Shown here: in pieces, positions 35,270 to 45,500 of the stretch
Layout: each line of letters opens with the position of its first letter
Numbering within the stretch: position 1 is the stretch's first letter
Assembly (NCBI GenBank): GCA_009746045.1
Contig: RPFO01000117.1
Location: forward strand, 1-64,000
DNA length: 64,000 nucleotides
Direction: 5' to 3'
DNA from: Mesostigma viride
Lineage: Eukaryota; Streptophyta; Mesostigmatophyceae; Mesostigmatales; Mesostigmataceae
Translations under genes and position numbers: made by a program
The notes under the pieces: generated by a model
The model's input: the letters and a program-made list of their open reading frames with translations, nothing else
Database searches by the model: none
Told to the model about the DNA's origin: nothing

Positions 35270-35845
35270 GTGGTTGGACATTACTGTAGGAGGTGATGGC
35301 GTATGTGCGTGGATGGTGCTTGAATGGTGGGGGGCTGCAGCAATGCGTGTGTGGATGGTGGTTGGATGGCGAGGGATTGCTGCCATGCATGCACTAATGG
35401 TTGTTTGATGGTGGTGGGCTGCAGCCATGTGTGCGTGGATGATGGTTGGATGGTGGGGGGTTGCAGCCATGTGTTGTGCGTGGATGGTGGTTGGATTGTG
35501 GGGGGTTCAGCCATGCATGCGTGGATGGTGGTTGGATGGTGAGGTTTTGCTGCCATGCATGCGTGCCGATGGTGGTTTGATGGTGGGGGGTTGCAGCCAT
35601 GTGTGCGTGGATGGTGGTTGGAAGATGGGGGGTTGCAGCCATGTGTGCGTGGATGGTGGTTGGATGGTGGGGGGTGCAGCCATGCATGCGTGGATGGTGG
35701 TTGGATGGTGGGGGGATGCTGCCATGCATGCATTAATGGTTGTTTGATGGTGGTGGGCTGCAGCCATGTGTGCGTGGATGATGGTTTGATAGTGGGGGGT
35801 TGCAGCCATGCGTGCGTGGATGGTAGTTGGATGATGGGGGTGTAG
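35270..35845. repeat. 42-bp minisatellite (TGGATGGTGG type)
   Basis: About 13 imperfect units of roughly 42 bp built on GCAGCCATG, TGCGTGGATGGTGGTTGGAT and a G-run; for example TTGCAGCCATGTGTGCGTGG starts at 35591 and 35633. The same minisatellite reappears inverted at 36372-36562. Open frames across it are by-products. Confidence 0.9.
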
Positions 35846-35950
35846 GGAGTCCTTGATGGTGGGGATGTAGGGACTTCTTGATACTTCTAAGTCATGGATT
35901 ATAATTAATGGATTAAAGTAAGCTTACTGATTAAATGAGACGAAATTTAG
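35846..35950. other. Short unique spacer
   Basis: Contains a duplicated TGATGGTGGGGATGTAGGGA-like remnant of the minisatellite, then A/T-rich sequence leading into the pentanucleotide array. No gene. Confidence 0.4.
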
Positions 35951-36310
35951 TTCAATTGACAATTGACAATTGACAATTGAATTGACAATTCAATTGACAA
36001 TTCAATTGACAATTCAATTGACAACTCAATTGACAATTCAATTGACAACTCAATTGACAGTTCAATTGACAATTCAATTCAATCAATTCAATTCAATTCA
36101 ATTCAATTCAATTCAATTCAATTCAATTCAATTCAATTCAATTCAATTCAATTCAATTCAATTCAATTCAATTCAATTCAATTCAATTCAATTCAATTCA
36201 ATTCAATTCAATTCAATTCAATTCAATTCAATTCAATTCAATTCAATTCAAGTCAATTCAATTCAAGTCAATTCAAGTCAGTTCAGTTCAATTCAATTCT
36301 ATTCAATTTA
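35951..36310. repeat. (AATTC)n pentanucleotide array with CAATTGA prelude
   Basis: 35951-36085 consists of CAATTGACAATT-type units (10-12 bp). From about 36085 to 36250 these become pure (AATTC)n with roughly 33 units, then decayed units to 36310. The open frame 35970-36311, a repeating Gln-Phe-Asn-Ser-Ile chain, is produced by the repeat. Confidence 0.95.
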
Positions 36311-36371
36311 AATAATTCAATTCAACTTCGCATAGTCTAGCCGTAAATTTCTTGGATCATGAACAATGGGC

Positions 36372-36562
36372 AGTTGCAACCACCATCCATGCACGCATGG
36401 CTGCACCCCCCCACCATCCCACCACCATCCACGCATGCATGGCTGCAACCCCCCACCATCCCACCACCATCCATGCACACATGGCAGCAAATCCTCACCA
36501 TCCAACCACTATTTATCCACGCACGCTAGCTGCAGCCCCCAACCATCCAACCATCACAACCC
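36372..36562. repeat. 42-bp minisatellite, inverted arm
   Basis: About four units of the reverse complement of the 35270-35845 minisatellite (CCACCATCCA, GCATGGCTGCA; GGCTGCA steps at 36400 and 36442). Together the two arms can fold over the AATTC array as a long imperfect hairpin. Confidence 0.85.
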
Positions 36563-36574
36563 TAAACCCTAAAC
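36558..36574. repeat. Two telomere-type CCCTAAA units
   Basis: ACCCTAAACCCTAAAC, two consecutive units of the plant/green-algal telomere heptamer, at the outer edge of the inverted minisatellite arm. Too short to be a functional telomere; a chance match is possible. Confidence 0.5.
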
Positions 36575-37400
36575 AGTTGTAAGCCCAGCTCAGCATCTTA
36601 TAATCCTCCTCCTCCTGGCTAAACTGTTTATTTTGACATGACATGGCCAGCATACTGACTGGCACATTATGCCCATGGTTTGTCACCAAGATTTTCTATC
36701 ACCCGTATAAGCTTGAAAGCACCCTTGAAGCAGCCCATGGCCAAACAATCACGCAATATGAACGTAGCAAAAGAATAAATAACATCTATGAATGTTATTC
36801 AACGCATTTAGCGTTAGAAACATGCACTACCACACCATGGTGTGGCATTTGCATGGTAAAAAAAGAGGGCTTTAGAGAGGGCCAGGCAACGGTCGAGAAA
36901 GATCATCAAGGCTGAAAAGTGACAACGCCTCACAAGATTAAATTCATTTACAAACGTCAGGAAACCATGGGGGAACGATAAACCAGCCATACCTTGCATG
37001 GCTAACGTTACCTTGGCCCAGGCAGTGCCCGCAAAAGCGGCACTTTGCGGCACACAAGCTGTGATGTGACAGGGTGGTCAAAATCGTCACATCTTTACTG
37101 CCGCTGCCTATATTCAACGACGATGCATGATAACAAGTAATTAAATAAACCTAGACACCCGCCGGGTTGCGCCGTAAAGCACTTGTAGTAATCAATTCCG
37201 TCGAACCTGCCTGATCGCAGTTTTTCCCAGCAAGAACACTGACGGCACGTGGTAAATCGCATCCCCGCGAGCTAAAAATTGATCCGAATCATATTTGGGA
37301 CGTATAAGCTCTATTTCCTGAGTTTGGCCGGGAAATTCGTCCGCAAACGTACAGTAAATTGCAAGCACGGGTGCAAAGCCGCCATGGCTAAGTCGTGCAT
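36575..37400. other. No recognisable gene
   Basis: Open frames 36643-36915 (90 codons, plus), 36814-37053 (79 codons, minus) and 37192-37503 (103 codons, minus) resemble no family I know and are contradicted by overlapping frames. Treated as non-coding. Confidence 0.4.
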
Positions 37401-37404
37401 TTCC

Positions 37405-37825
37405 GAAACGCGCACGGTGCCAATTCACGCACTTCAGGTTGCACGGTGTGGTCGTGCGATTCTGAGAAGTGCGCACCCGGGGGGAAACCGGCCCCTTGCG
37501 CACTCCCTAGTTACGCACTCCCTAGTAAAGTCGATAGATTGCGTACCTACACCTTTGGAAATGGCATTGTTTTCTTTCAAACGCACACTCCAGGTTGCGC
37601 GCGGTGTGGTTGTGCGATTCTGAGAAGTGCGCACCCGGGGGGAAACCGGCCCCTTGCGCACTCCCTAGTTACGCACTCCCTAGTAAAGTCGATAGATTGC
37701 GTACCTACACCTTTGGATGGCATTGTTTTCTTTCAAACGCACACTCCAGGTTGCGCGCGGTGTGGTCGTGCGATTCTGAGAAGTGCGCACCCGGGGGAAA
37801 ACCGGCCCCTTGAGCACGCAAGTCG
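37405..37825. repeat. 156-158-bp tandem repeat, about 2.7 units
   Basis: GCGATTCTGAGAAGTGCGCA starts at 37456, 37614 and 37770. Units share CACCCGGGGG, ACTCCCTAGTTACGCACTCC and AAAGTCGATAGATTGCGTAC. Third-unit decay begins after 37800. Confidence 0.9.
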
Positions 37826-37974
37826 GTAGATTGCGTACCTTGGGAGACGGCATTTCCAGTACTTACATATGTGTCAGAGACGGTATTAGTACATAAGTGT
37901 CAGATGAGGGTACACATGTATCGGCTTCGTTGTGGATCACGCCACTAAAATGACTAAATACAGTAAGATAAGTT

Positions 37975-38190
37975 ACATACCAAGCGCCGACACTTAGCGT
38001 GGTGGCATGGCAGTACATAGACCGAAGTGGAGCGTGACCCACAACGACGTTGTGGGTCACGCCACCCACAATAGATGTAGATACCAAGCGCCGACACGGC
38101 GTGTGGCAGTAGACCGAAGTGGAGCGTGACCCACAACGACGTTGTGGGTCAACGCCACTAGCTACATACCAACGACACTTAGCGTGTGGC
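37975..38190. repeat. 92-bp tandem repeat with 27-bp palindrome
   Basis: GTGACCCACAAC and GTTGTGGGTCAC flank a GAC centre at 38034-38060, and a second copy (with one inserted A) starts at 38126, a 92-bp step. CAAGCGCCGACAC and AGACCGAAGTGGAGC repeat alongside. No gene is associated. Confidence 0.85.
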
Positions 38191-38224
38191 AGACTGGTAG
38201 TAGAGCATGTACCGGGCTGTTTCT

Positions 38225-38300
38225 ACTACATAATACACCCGGCGTGTACACCTGTGTACACCCGTAGTGTACACCCGTGTGCACCCACTTACAGGCGGAC
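38225..38300. repeat. GTGTACACC short repeats
   Basis: GTGTACACCTGTGTACACCC, GTGTACACCC and GTGTGCACCC follow one another in about 60 bases. It is a small decayed minisatellite. Confidence 0.7.
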
Positions 38301-38405
38301 TTGTGGATGATCAATTATATTTGTTCCTTTTAAAATGATGATTTAATGTTTATAAATTGCAAGCTAAGATCAAGTGATGATGTATTGTAATTGTTGTACT
38401 ATCTC

Positions 38406-38488
38406 CGACAGGACAACAGCTATCTATCAATGACCGACAGGACAAACAGCTATCTATCATCATTGATAGATAGCTGTTGTCCTGTCGT
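38406..38488. repeat. Direct plus inverted repeat beside the copy 2 breakpoint
   Basis: GACAGGACAACAGCTATCTA near 38408 is repeated directly (one added A) near 38435 and then perfectly inverted at 38461-38486 (TGATAGATAGCTGTTGTCCT). This can form a strong hairpin ending 10 bases before retroelement copy 2 begins. Confidence 0.85.
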
Positions 38489-38497
38489 ACGTACACG

Positions 38498-39341
38498 TAA
38501 TGCCTTGCCTCTCATGATCTTCTAGCCCAGCCAGATCAATAGCCTCACACCCTGGTTCATTGGCAAGACATGTGAACTGCTGATCCAGTAACAATGCCTC
38601 CACAGGGTAGTACCTGGCCTGAGCAATCAAGAGAGCCCTGAGCAACTGTGTCTTGTCCATTCCAGGTAATGGTTCAATGGTTGTGTACCTTGACCATGCA
38701 TCTTTAAGTGCCAAGTAAGATTGTCCTTTGATATGAAAGACATCTCCTACCACCCTGCCCTTGCTCTTAGTGGGGTAGCTACATGCCACTTAGGGGGTTT
38801 GGGTGCATTGAACTGACAATGCTGGCAGTGGGATCTGACCACCTGGCATGCACGTCTGAGTGCTGCCCCCCTATTGCTGCTGCCACCACCTCTGCACTCA
38901 CTTCATGCCCATAAAGGAAATGCAACTGCAAAGCAAGCTCCTGAAAACTGATATGAGCATCCTCTGAGGGGACACTCTGCACACCTTGGGAACCATAGAT
39001 GTGAAGGTTGGTTTAGAGACATAATCTTCTGAAACCAGCTGTAGCACCTTTCCAGAACTGCTCACTGCTCTGACAGTGGGGCATGCAGATGAAAGAGGTG
39101 AAGCAGGCACACTCAAGCCAGCATGAGAGGGAGACTCACACTTCTTGCCGTGAGGAGGCCGCTTGCAGTCCTTGGGGTCACCGTGGGGCGGCCCGTGGCA
39201 CTTGTGGCACAGGACGTCCAAATGCCCCAGCTCGTCCACGTTCTTGCGGCAGGTGGGCCGCAGGTGGTACTTCATGCCACAGCGGGTGCACCGCTGAGAA
39301 GACTTGTCCTCCTTGTCCTGCTTCTTGTTGTTGTTGTTGTT

Positions 39342-39383
<42 letters not shown>

Positions 39384-42044
39384 ACTGTTGTTGTTGTTGT
39401 TGCTGGAGCTGCCCCCCTTGGAGGGAGACTGCCCCTTACCCTTGCCCTTGCCCCAGCCCCTGCCCTTGCCCTTGCCCTTGCCCTTGCCCTTGCCCTTAAA
39501 CATTTGTCCCAGCAGGGACTTGACTTCTGCCATAGTGACAGGTCTCTTGCTCCTGTCTTCCCTCTCCCTATCCTCCTCCTCCCTCTCTTCCCCCCTGACC
39601 CTCTTTACAGAGGTGCCCATGGCCCCCTGGCTAAGGGGAGCCAAGGCCAGCTTGATATAATCCAATGCCTCCTTCATGTCCTCCCAGTACTTTGCCATCC
39701 CTGTGGCAAGCATAGCGTAGGTGTTTTTGTCAAGTTTGAGTTTCTCAAGGAAAGAACGCAGCAAGAACTTGTGATCTAGCTGCTGGACATCAGGACGTGC
39801 TTTGATGGCTAGCTCATATTTCTTTGTCTCAGCCACATAGTCCACTGATGTGACCCTGTATTCCTCTACCCACCTGAATGCCCCATATATGTCCACAGAT
39901 GAGGGGGTGGAGAGGAGGTCAGTTAGCTCCTTCATGAAAGCCTCCCAAACTGCCCTAGCCTGCGTGTCCTGCCACTTGGGATACCTACGCTGGAAGACAA
40001 GAATGAGATTCTGAATCTGAGAGGAGGACTGATGGTAGAAATCCCCCTGCATGAGAGATCCAAACCAATTCTTGACATTCAGTTCCTCCCTAGCCAGCTG
40101 CAGAGAGAGAAGTGCATGATTCCCCTGCTCCCTCGTATACCCCTCAGGCAGCCCCCTGACATTAATCCTATCCACAGGACGGTTTTCATTGTAAGTGGGC
40201 AACCTAGAGGGGGATGCAGGGGGAGAGGGAGAAGATGGTGTTGCTGCTGCAGCATTCACAGGAGAGACCTGCTGAGAGGGAAGTGCTACTTGAGTGAGCT
40301 GAGCAGGATGGGCAAACATGGGCTGTGTAGGAGGGTTAGACAACATAGGGGAGGGCTGGGGGGGGTGTGAGTGTGTGTCACTTCCCGCCTCCTGCTGCGG
40401 GCCTCCTCCCAATCATGGAAGGTGGGAGAGAGGGACACTTCATCGTCAGTAGGGTTAGTAAGATCATGATGCAACCAGGTAGGCAGAGTTAGCCACCTAC
40501 CCGCCCCTCTCAGGATGGCGTTGTGCAGGAGCTCCAGCAAACGCACCAGACGCACCCTGCTGCCCTGCACCCTCCTCCCTGAGAGGAGAGCCTGCAGGGC
40601 AGGCAGCAGGTCGTCGCACACCCTACGTGTGCCCGCTTGGAGGTTGGGCAGGCCCAGGATGTGCGTGATGATTGCACACACCAGGCTGCCCGCCTCCGCG
40701 ACGTGCATCTGCTGGCTCCTGTCGGCCAGCCCACGGAAGGAGGCTGTGGCTGTCTGTATGGCACGCCACACGGCCTCATCACCCAGGGTGATGAAGTCGC
40801 GACCTTGCAGGTCGCCCTCCAGCAGTGCTGGTTGCTGCCCAGCTGCGGTGGGACCCTGGGGCCCCTCCGGCCCTGCCAGGGACTTGTCCTTGTTGCGACT
40901 AGAGGGGGCCTGCCCCCCAGAGCCGCTGGAGGTGCCCGTGACACCCTCCATGGGGGCTGCATCCCCCGCCAGCGCCGGAGGCGCCGGCGTCGCTGCCGGG
41001 GTCCCTGCGACCCCGGGCGCTTGTGTCGCCGCCGGGGTCCCTGCGACCCCGGAGGCCTCCTCAGCCACCTGGCCCCCCACGCTGGGCGGGGGAGCCTGCG
41101 GCTGAGGTTGGACCCTCTGACCTGCCAGAGGGTCCTGGGTGGCTTCACCACCCATGGGCGTGTTGGGGGCTTCTGCCGCCCCGCGCCCCGTCGCAGGCGG
41201 CATCGCAGCCGCCTCACGCCTATCCGGGCCCCAGCCAACTGGCGTGACTTGGGGCCACGCTGGCAACGGAGTCAGCGCGATCTCTGGTCTGGAGACCACG
41301 CGCAGCGCCTCTCTCTGGCGCTGCCTGGACGCCCACTGATCAACAGTGCCGGGGTTGTGCCTCGGCCGATTGGCGAAACAGTACAGCCAAACCGCCACCT
41401 GAACCAGTGGGAGCTGCATCCTAAGACGCCCCTCGATCAGCGAGTGCACCCGATGAACCTCTATCGCGTGTATCGCCTCATCTGGAAGCAACTGAAAACG
41501 ATCGAGCAAGATCCGGCCGTTCACCGCAATGAACGCCGGGATGTCGTCCTCCCCAAGGGGGAGAAAATGGGGTGGGCGCCCGAACATGACCGGGGGCGGA
41601 ACATGTTCCCCATACCGGTCAATGTCCATGGTGGCCATCTGTCGGCCCACGGAAAGGTTGCCAGACGTCGCAGGTGTCTGCGACGAAAGCTCAAGCGAAG
41701 GCCGAGGCCTCGCAGGCGGCACCTCGCCATCCTCCTCGGAGGAATCACTCCGCTCACGACCCCCGTCACCTGCGACGGGTGAACGTCGTGCCCGGGGGAC
41801 CTGCCCCCCAGGTGCCATGGCGGACAAACCGCCAGTGGCAAACGGCCGCCCGCTCGCCATCCCCGGGCGCCGGGCCCCACCTGCGGGCCCCGACGCCTGG
41901 GTTGGTCAGCGACCCCGTGCGGAAGGGGACGTTGGGCGTCACCCTCGCATCGGTGGTGGAGGGCGTGCCCTCCGGCGAAAGGCGGGGTGAGGTGCGCCTG
42001 GCAGGCGCCTTCCCCTTGTTGTTGTTGCCGTTGTTGGAAGCCAT
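38498..42044 (-). pseudogene. gag: Retroelement gag-integrase pseudogene (copy 2)
   Basis: Starts at the ATG at 42044 (MASNNGNNNKGK, a 9-bp shorter GNN repeat than copy 1). Compared with copies 1 and 3 it has single-base losses near 41863, 41911, 40358, 38967, 38868 and 38770, so gag and integrase are split over several frames: 40286-41860, 38898-40412 and 38460-38789 hold the main pieces. The poly-Asn and (GK)n tracts are shorter than in copy 1. The CCHC knuckle is intact. The integrase part keeps HHCC, VVGDVFHIKGQ (first Asp) and LLLDQQFTC (second Asp) but stops before the Glu. It cannot make a working protein. Confidence 0.85.
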
Positions 42045-42088
42045 ATCTTTTTTTTGCTTGTAAAAAAAATATCGAACTTTTCAGTCCA

Positions 42089-42543
42089 AGTTGGATGAAG
42101 ACTAGGGACGACGAACAACTGCGAAAGCTGAGAGCGAATGATGATTGTATTACAATAATACAATGAGAGAGCGATGAAAGCTGAGGGCTCAGAATGGAAC
42201 TGGGCAGACTCGGGTGCTGTGGCACTCCCCAGTGCTACGCCTATATGCCTATGGCGGTGCTACCTGCAGCACACGACCAGTGGACAAGTGTACACCGCAA
42301 TGCCATGCGACCACGTCACTAGCAACCAGCTAAGACTCGGCCCGTCAGGCCCGGCTACACCGGACCTGGCGGGTCGAGCTAGCACCTAGGAACAGTCTGG
42401 CACTAACCGCACATCGGTCCACATAACACCTCAGTACCGTACACCCTGCCGTACTGTACTGAGGTGTCCCGCTCAGCCGCGGTAGGCAATACGCGGCGCG
42501 CAGGCCGGAAATCCGTGTGTCAGCCTAAGCATCTCATCTAACT
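42089..42543 (-). repeat. 5' LTR of copy 2 (455 bp)
   Basis: Full-length LTR. On the element strand it begins AGTTAGATGAGATGC and ends GTCTCCATCCAACT-like (here CTTCATCCAACT). It is flanked outside by GCAGT and satellite. It contains the same internal inverted repeat as the other LTRs. Confidence 0.85.
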
Positions 42544-45500
42544 GCAGTTGCCCCTTGCGTGCGCGGTGGATGTACGTGTGTGTGCAGCCGCCCCTTGCGT
42601 GCGCGGTGTGTGTACATGTGAGTGCAGCTGCCCCAAGCGTGCGCGGTGTGTGTACATGTGTGTGCAGTTGCCCCTTGCGTGCGCGGTGGATGTACGTGTG
42701 TGTGCAGCCGCCCCTTGCGTGCGCGGTGTAGGTACGTGTGTGTGCAGCCGCCCCAAGCGTGCGCGGTGTGTGTACGTGTGTGTGCAGTTGCCCCTTGCGT
42801 GCGCGGTGTGTGTACATGTGTGTGCAGTTGCCCCTTGCGTGCGCGGTGTATGTACGTGTGTGTGCAGCCGGCCCTTGCGTGCGCGGTGGATGTACGTGTG
42901 TGTGCAGCCGGCCCTTGCGTGCATGGTGTGTGTACGTGTGTGTGCAGCCGGCCCTTGCGTGCGCGGTGGATGTACATGTGTGTGCAGTCGCCCCTTGCGT
43001 GCGCGGTGTGTGTACATGTGAGTGCAGCTGCCCCAAGCGTGCGCGGTGTATGTACGTGTGTGTGCAGCCGCCCCGTGGTTGCGCGGTGTATGTACATGTG
43101 TGTGCAGTTGCCCCTTGCGTGCGCGGTGTATGTACGTGTGTGTGCAGCCGGCCCTTGCGTGCGCGGTGTAGGTACGTGTGTGTGCAGCCGCCCCAAGCGT
43201 GCGCGGTGTGTGTACATGTGTGTGCAGTTGCCCCTTGCGTGCGCGGTGTGTGTACGTGTGTGTGCAGCCGCCCCTTGCGTGCGCGGTGGATGTACGTGTG
43301 TGTGCAGTTGCCCCTTGCGTGCGCGGTGGATGTACGTGTGTGTGCAGCCGGCCCTTGCGTGCGCGGTGTATGTACATGTGAGTGCAGTTGCCCCTTGCGT
43401 GCGCGGTGTATGTACATGTGTGTGCAGTTGCCCCTTGCGTGCGCGGTGGATGTACGTGTGTGTGCAGCCGCCCCTTGCGTGCGCGGTGTAGGTACGTGTG
43501 TGTGCAGCCGCCCCAAGCGTGCGCGGTGTGTGTACATGTGTGTGCAGTTGCCCCTTGCGTGCGCGGTGTGTGTACGTGTGTGTGCAGCCGCCCCTTGCGT
43601 GCGCGGTGGATGTACGTGTGTGTGCAGTTGCCCCTTGCGTGCGCGGTGGATGTACGTGTGTGTGCAGCCGCCCCTTGCGTGCGCGGTGTGTGTACATGTG
43701 AGTGCAGCTGCCCCAAGCGTGCGCGGTGTGTGTACATGTGTGTGCAGTTGCCCCTTGCGTGCGCGGTGGATGTACGTGTGTGTGCAGCCGCCCCTTGCGT
43801 GCGCGGTGGAGGTACGTGTGTGTGCAGCCGCCCCAGGCGTGCGCGGTGTGTGTACGTGTGTGTGCAGTTGCCCCTTGCGTGCGCGGTGTGTGTACATGTG
43901 TGTGCAGTTGCCCCTTGCGTGCGCGGTGTATGTACGTGTGTGTGCAGCCGGCCCTTGCGTGCGCGGTGGATGTACGTGTGTGTGCAGCCGGCCCTTGCGT
44001 GCATGGTGTGTGTACGTGTGTGTGCAGCCGGCCCTTGCGTGCGCGGTGGATGTACATGTGTGTGCAGTCGCCCCTTGCGTGCGCGGTGTGTGTACATGTG
44101 AGTGCAGCTGCCCCAAGCGTGCGCGGTGTATGTACGTGTGTGTGCAGCCGCCCCGTGGTTGCGCGGTGTATGTACATGTGTGTGCAGTTGCCCCTTGCGT
44201 GCGCGGTGTATGTACGTGTGTGTGCAGCCGGCCCTTGCGTGCGCGGTGTAGGTACGTGTGTGTGCAGCCGCCCCAAGCGTGCGCGGTGTGTGTACATGTG
44301 TGTGCAGTTGCCCCTTGCGTGCGCGGTGTGTGTACGTGTGTGTGCAGCCGCCCCTTGCGTGCGCGGTGGATGTACGTGTGTGTGCAGTTGCCCCTTGCGT
44401 GCGCGGTGGATGTACGTGTGTGTGCAGCCGGCCCTTGCGTGCGCGGTGTGTGTACATGTGAGTGCAGCTGCCCCAAGCGTGCGCGGTGTGTGTACATGTG
44501 TGTGCAGTTGCCCCTTGCGTGCGCGGTGGATGTACGTGTTTGTGCAGCCGCCCCTTGCGTGCGCGGTGTAGGTACGTGTGTGTGCAGCCGCCCCAAGCGT
44601 GCGCGGTGTGTGTACGTGTGTGTGCAGTTGCCCCTTGCGTGCGCGGTGTGTGTACATGTGTGTGCAGTTGCCCCTTGCGTGCGCGGTGTATGTACATGTG
44701 TGTGCAGTTGCCCCTTGCGTGCGCGGTGTATGTACGTGTGTGTGCAGCCGCCCCTTGCGTGCGCGGTGTAGGTACGTGTGTGTGCAGCCGCCCCAAGCGT
44801 GCGCGGTGTGTGTACATGTGTGTGCAGTTGCCCCTTGCGTGCGCGGTGTGTGTACGTGTGTGTGCAGCCGCCCCTTGCGTGCGCGGTGGATGTACGTGTG
44901 TGTGCAGTTGCCCCTTCAGGCGCGGTGGATGTACGTGTGTGTGCAGCCGCCCCTTGCGTGCGCGGTGTGTGTACATGTGAGTGCAGCTGCCCCAAGCGTG
45001 CGCGGTGTGTGTACATGTGTGTGCAGTTGCCCCTTGCGTGCGCGGTGGATGTACGTGTGTGTGCAGCCGCCCCTTGCGTGCGCGGTGTAGGTACGTGTGT
45101 GTGCAGCCGCCCCAAGCGTGCGCGGTGTGTGTACGTGTGTGTGCAGTTGCCCCTTGCGTGCGCGGTGTGTGTACATGTGTGTGCAGTTGCCCCTTGCGTG
45201 CGCGGTGTATGTACGTGTGTGTGCAGCCGCCCCTTGCGTGCGCGGTGTAGGTACGTGTGTGTGCAGCTGCCCCAAGCGTGCGCGGTGTGTGTACATGTGT
45301 GTGCAGTTGCCCCTTGCGTGCGCGGTGGACGTACGTGTGTGTGCATGCCGGCAATTGCGTGCATGGTGTGTGTACGTGTGTGTGCAGCCGCCCCTTGCGT
45401 GCGCGGTGTGTGTACGTGTGTGTGCATGCCGGCAATTGCGTGCATGGTGTGTGTACGTGTGTGTGCAGCCGGCCCTTGCGTGCGCGGTGTGTGTACATGT

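Larger units (their letters stand above)
38498..42543 (-). mobile_element. Ty1/copia-type retroelement, copy 2 (3'-truncated)
   Basis: Minus-strand piece: complete 455-bp LTR (42543-42089), leader, gag and the first two-thirds of the integrase core, cut at 38498 just before the catalytic Glu region. Right of the LTR comes GCAGT (42544-42548) and then the satellite, which fits an LTR edge inserted in the satellite. The other side is unrelated DNA. Confidence 0.85.

Noticed and set aside
35970-36311. 113-codon Gln-Phe-Asn-Ser-Ile repeat protein
   Set aside because: Direct product of the (AATTC)n microsatellite.
36643-37503. Possible small genes at 36643-36915, 36814-37053 and 37192-37503
   Set aside because: No motif, no support from neighbours, overlapping frames.
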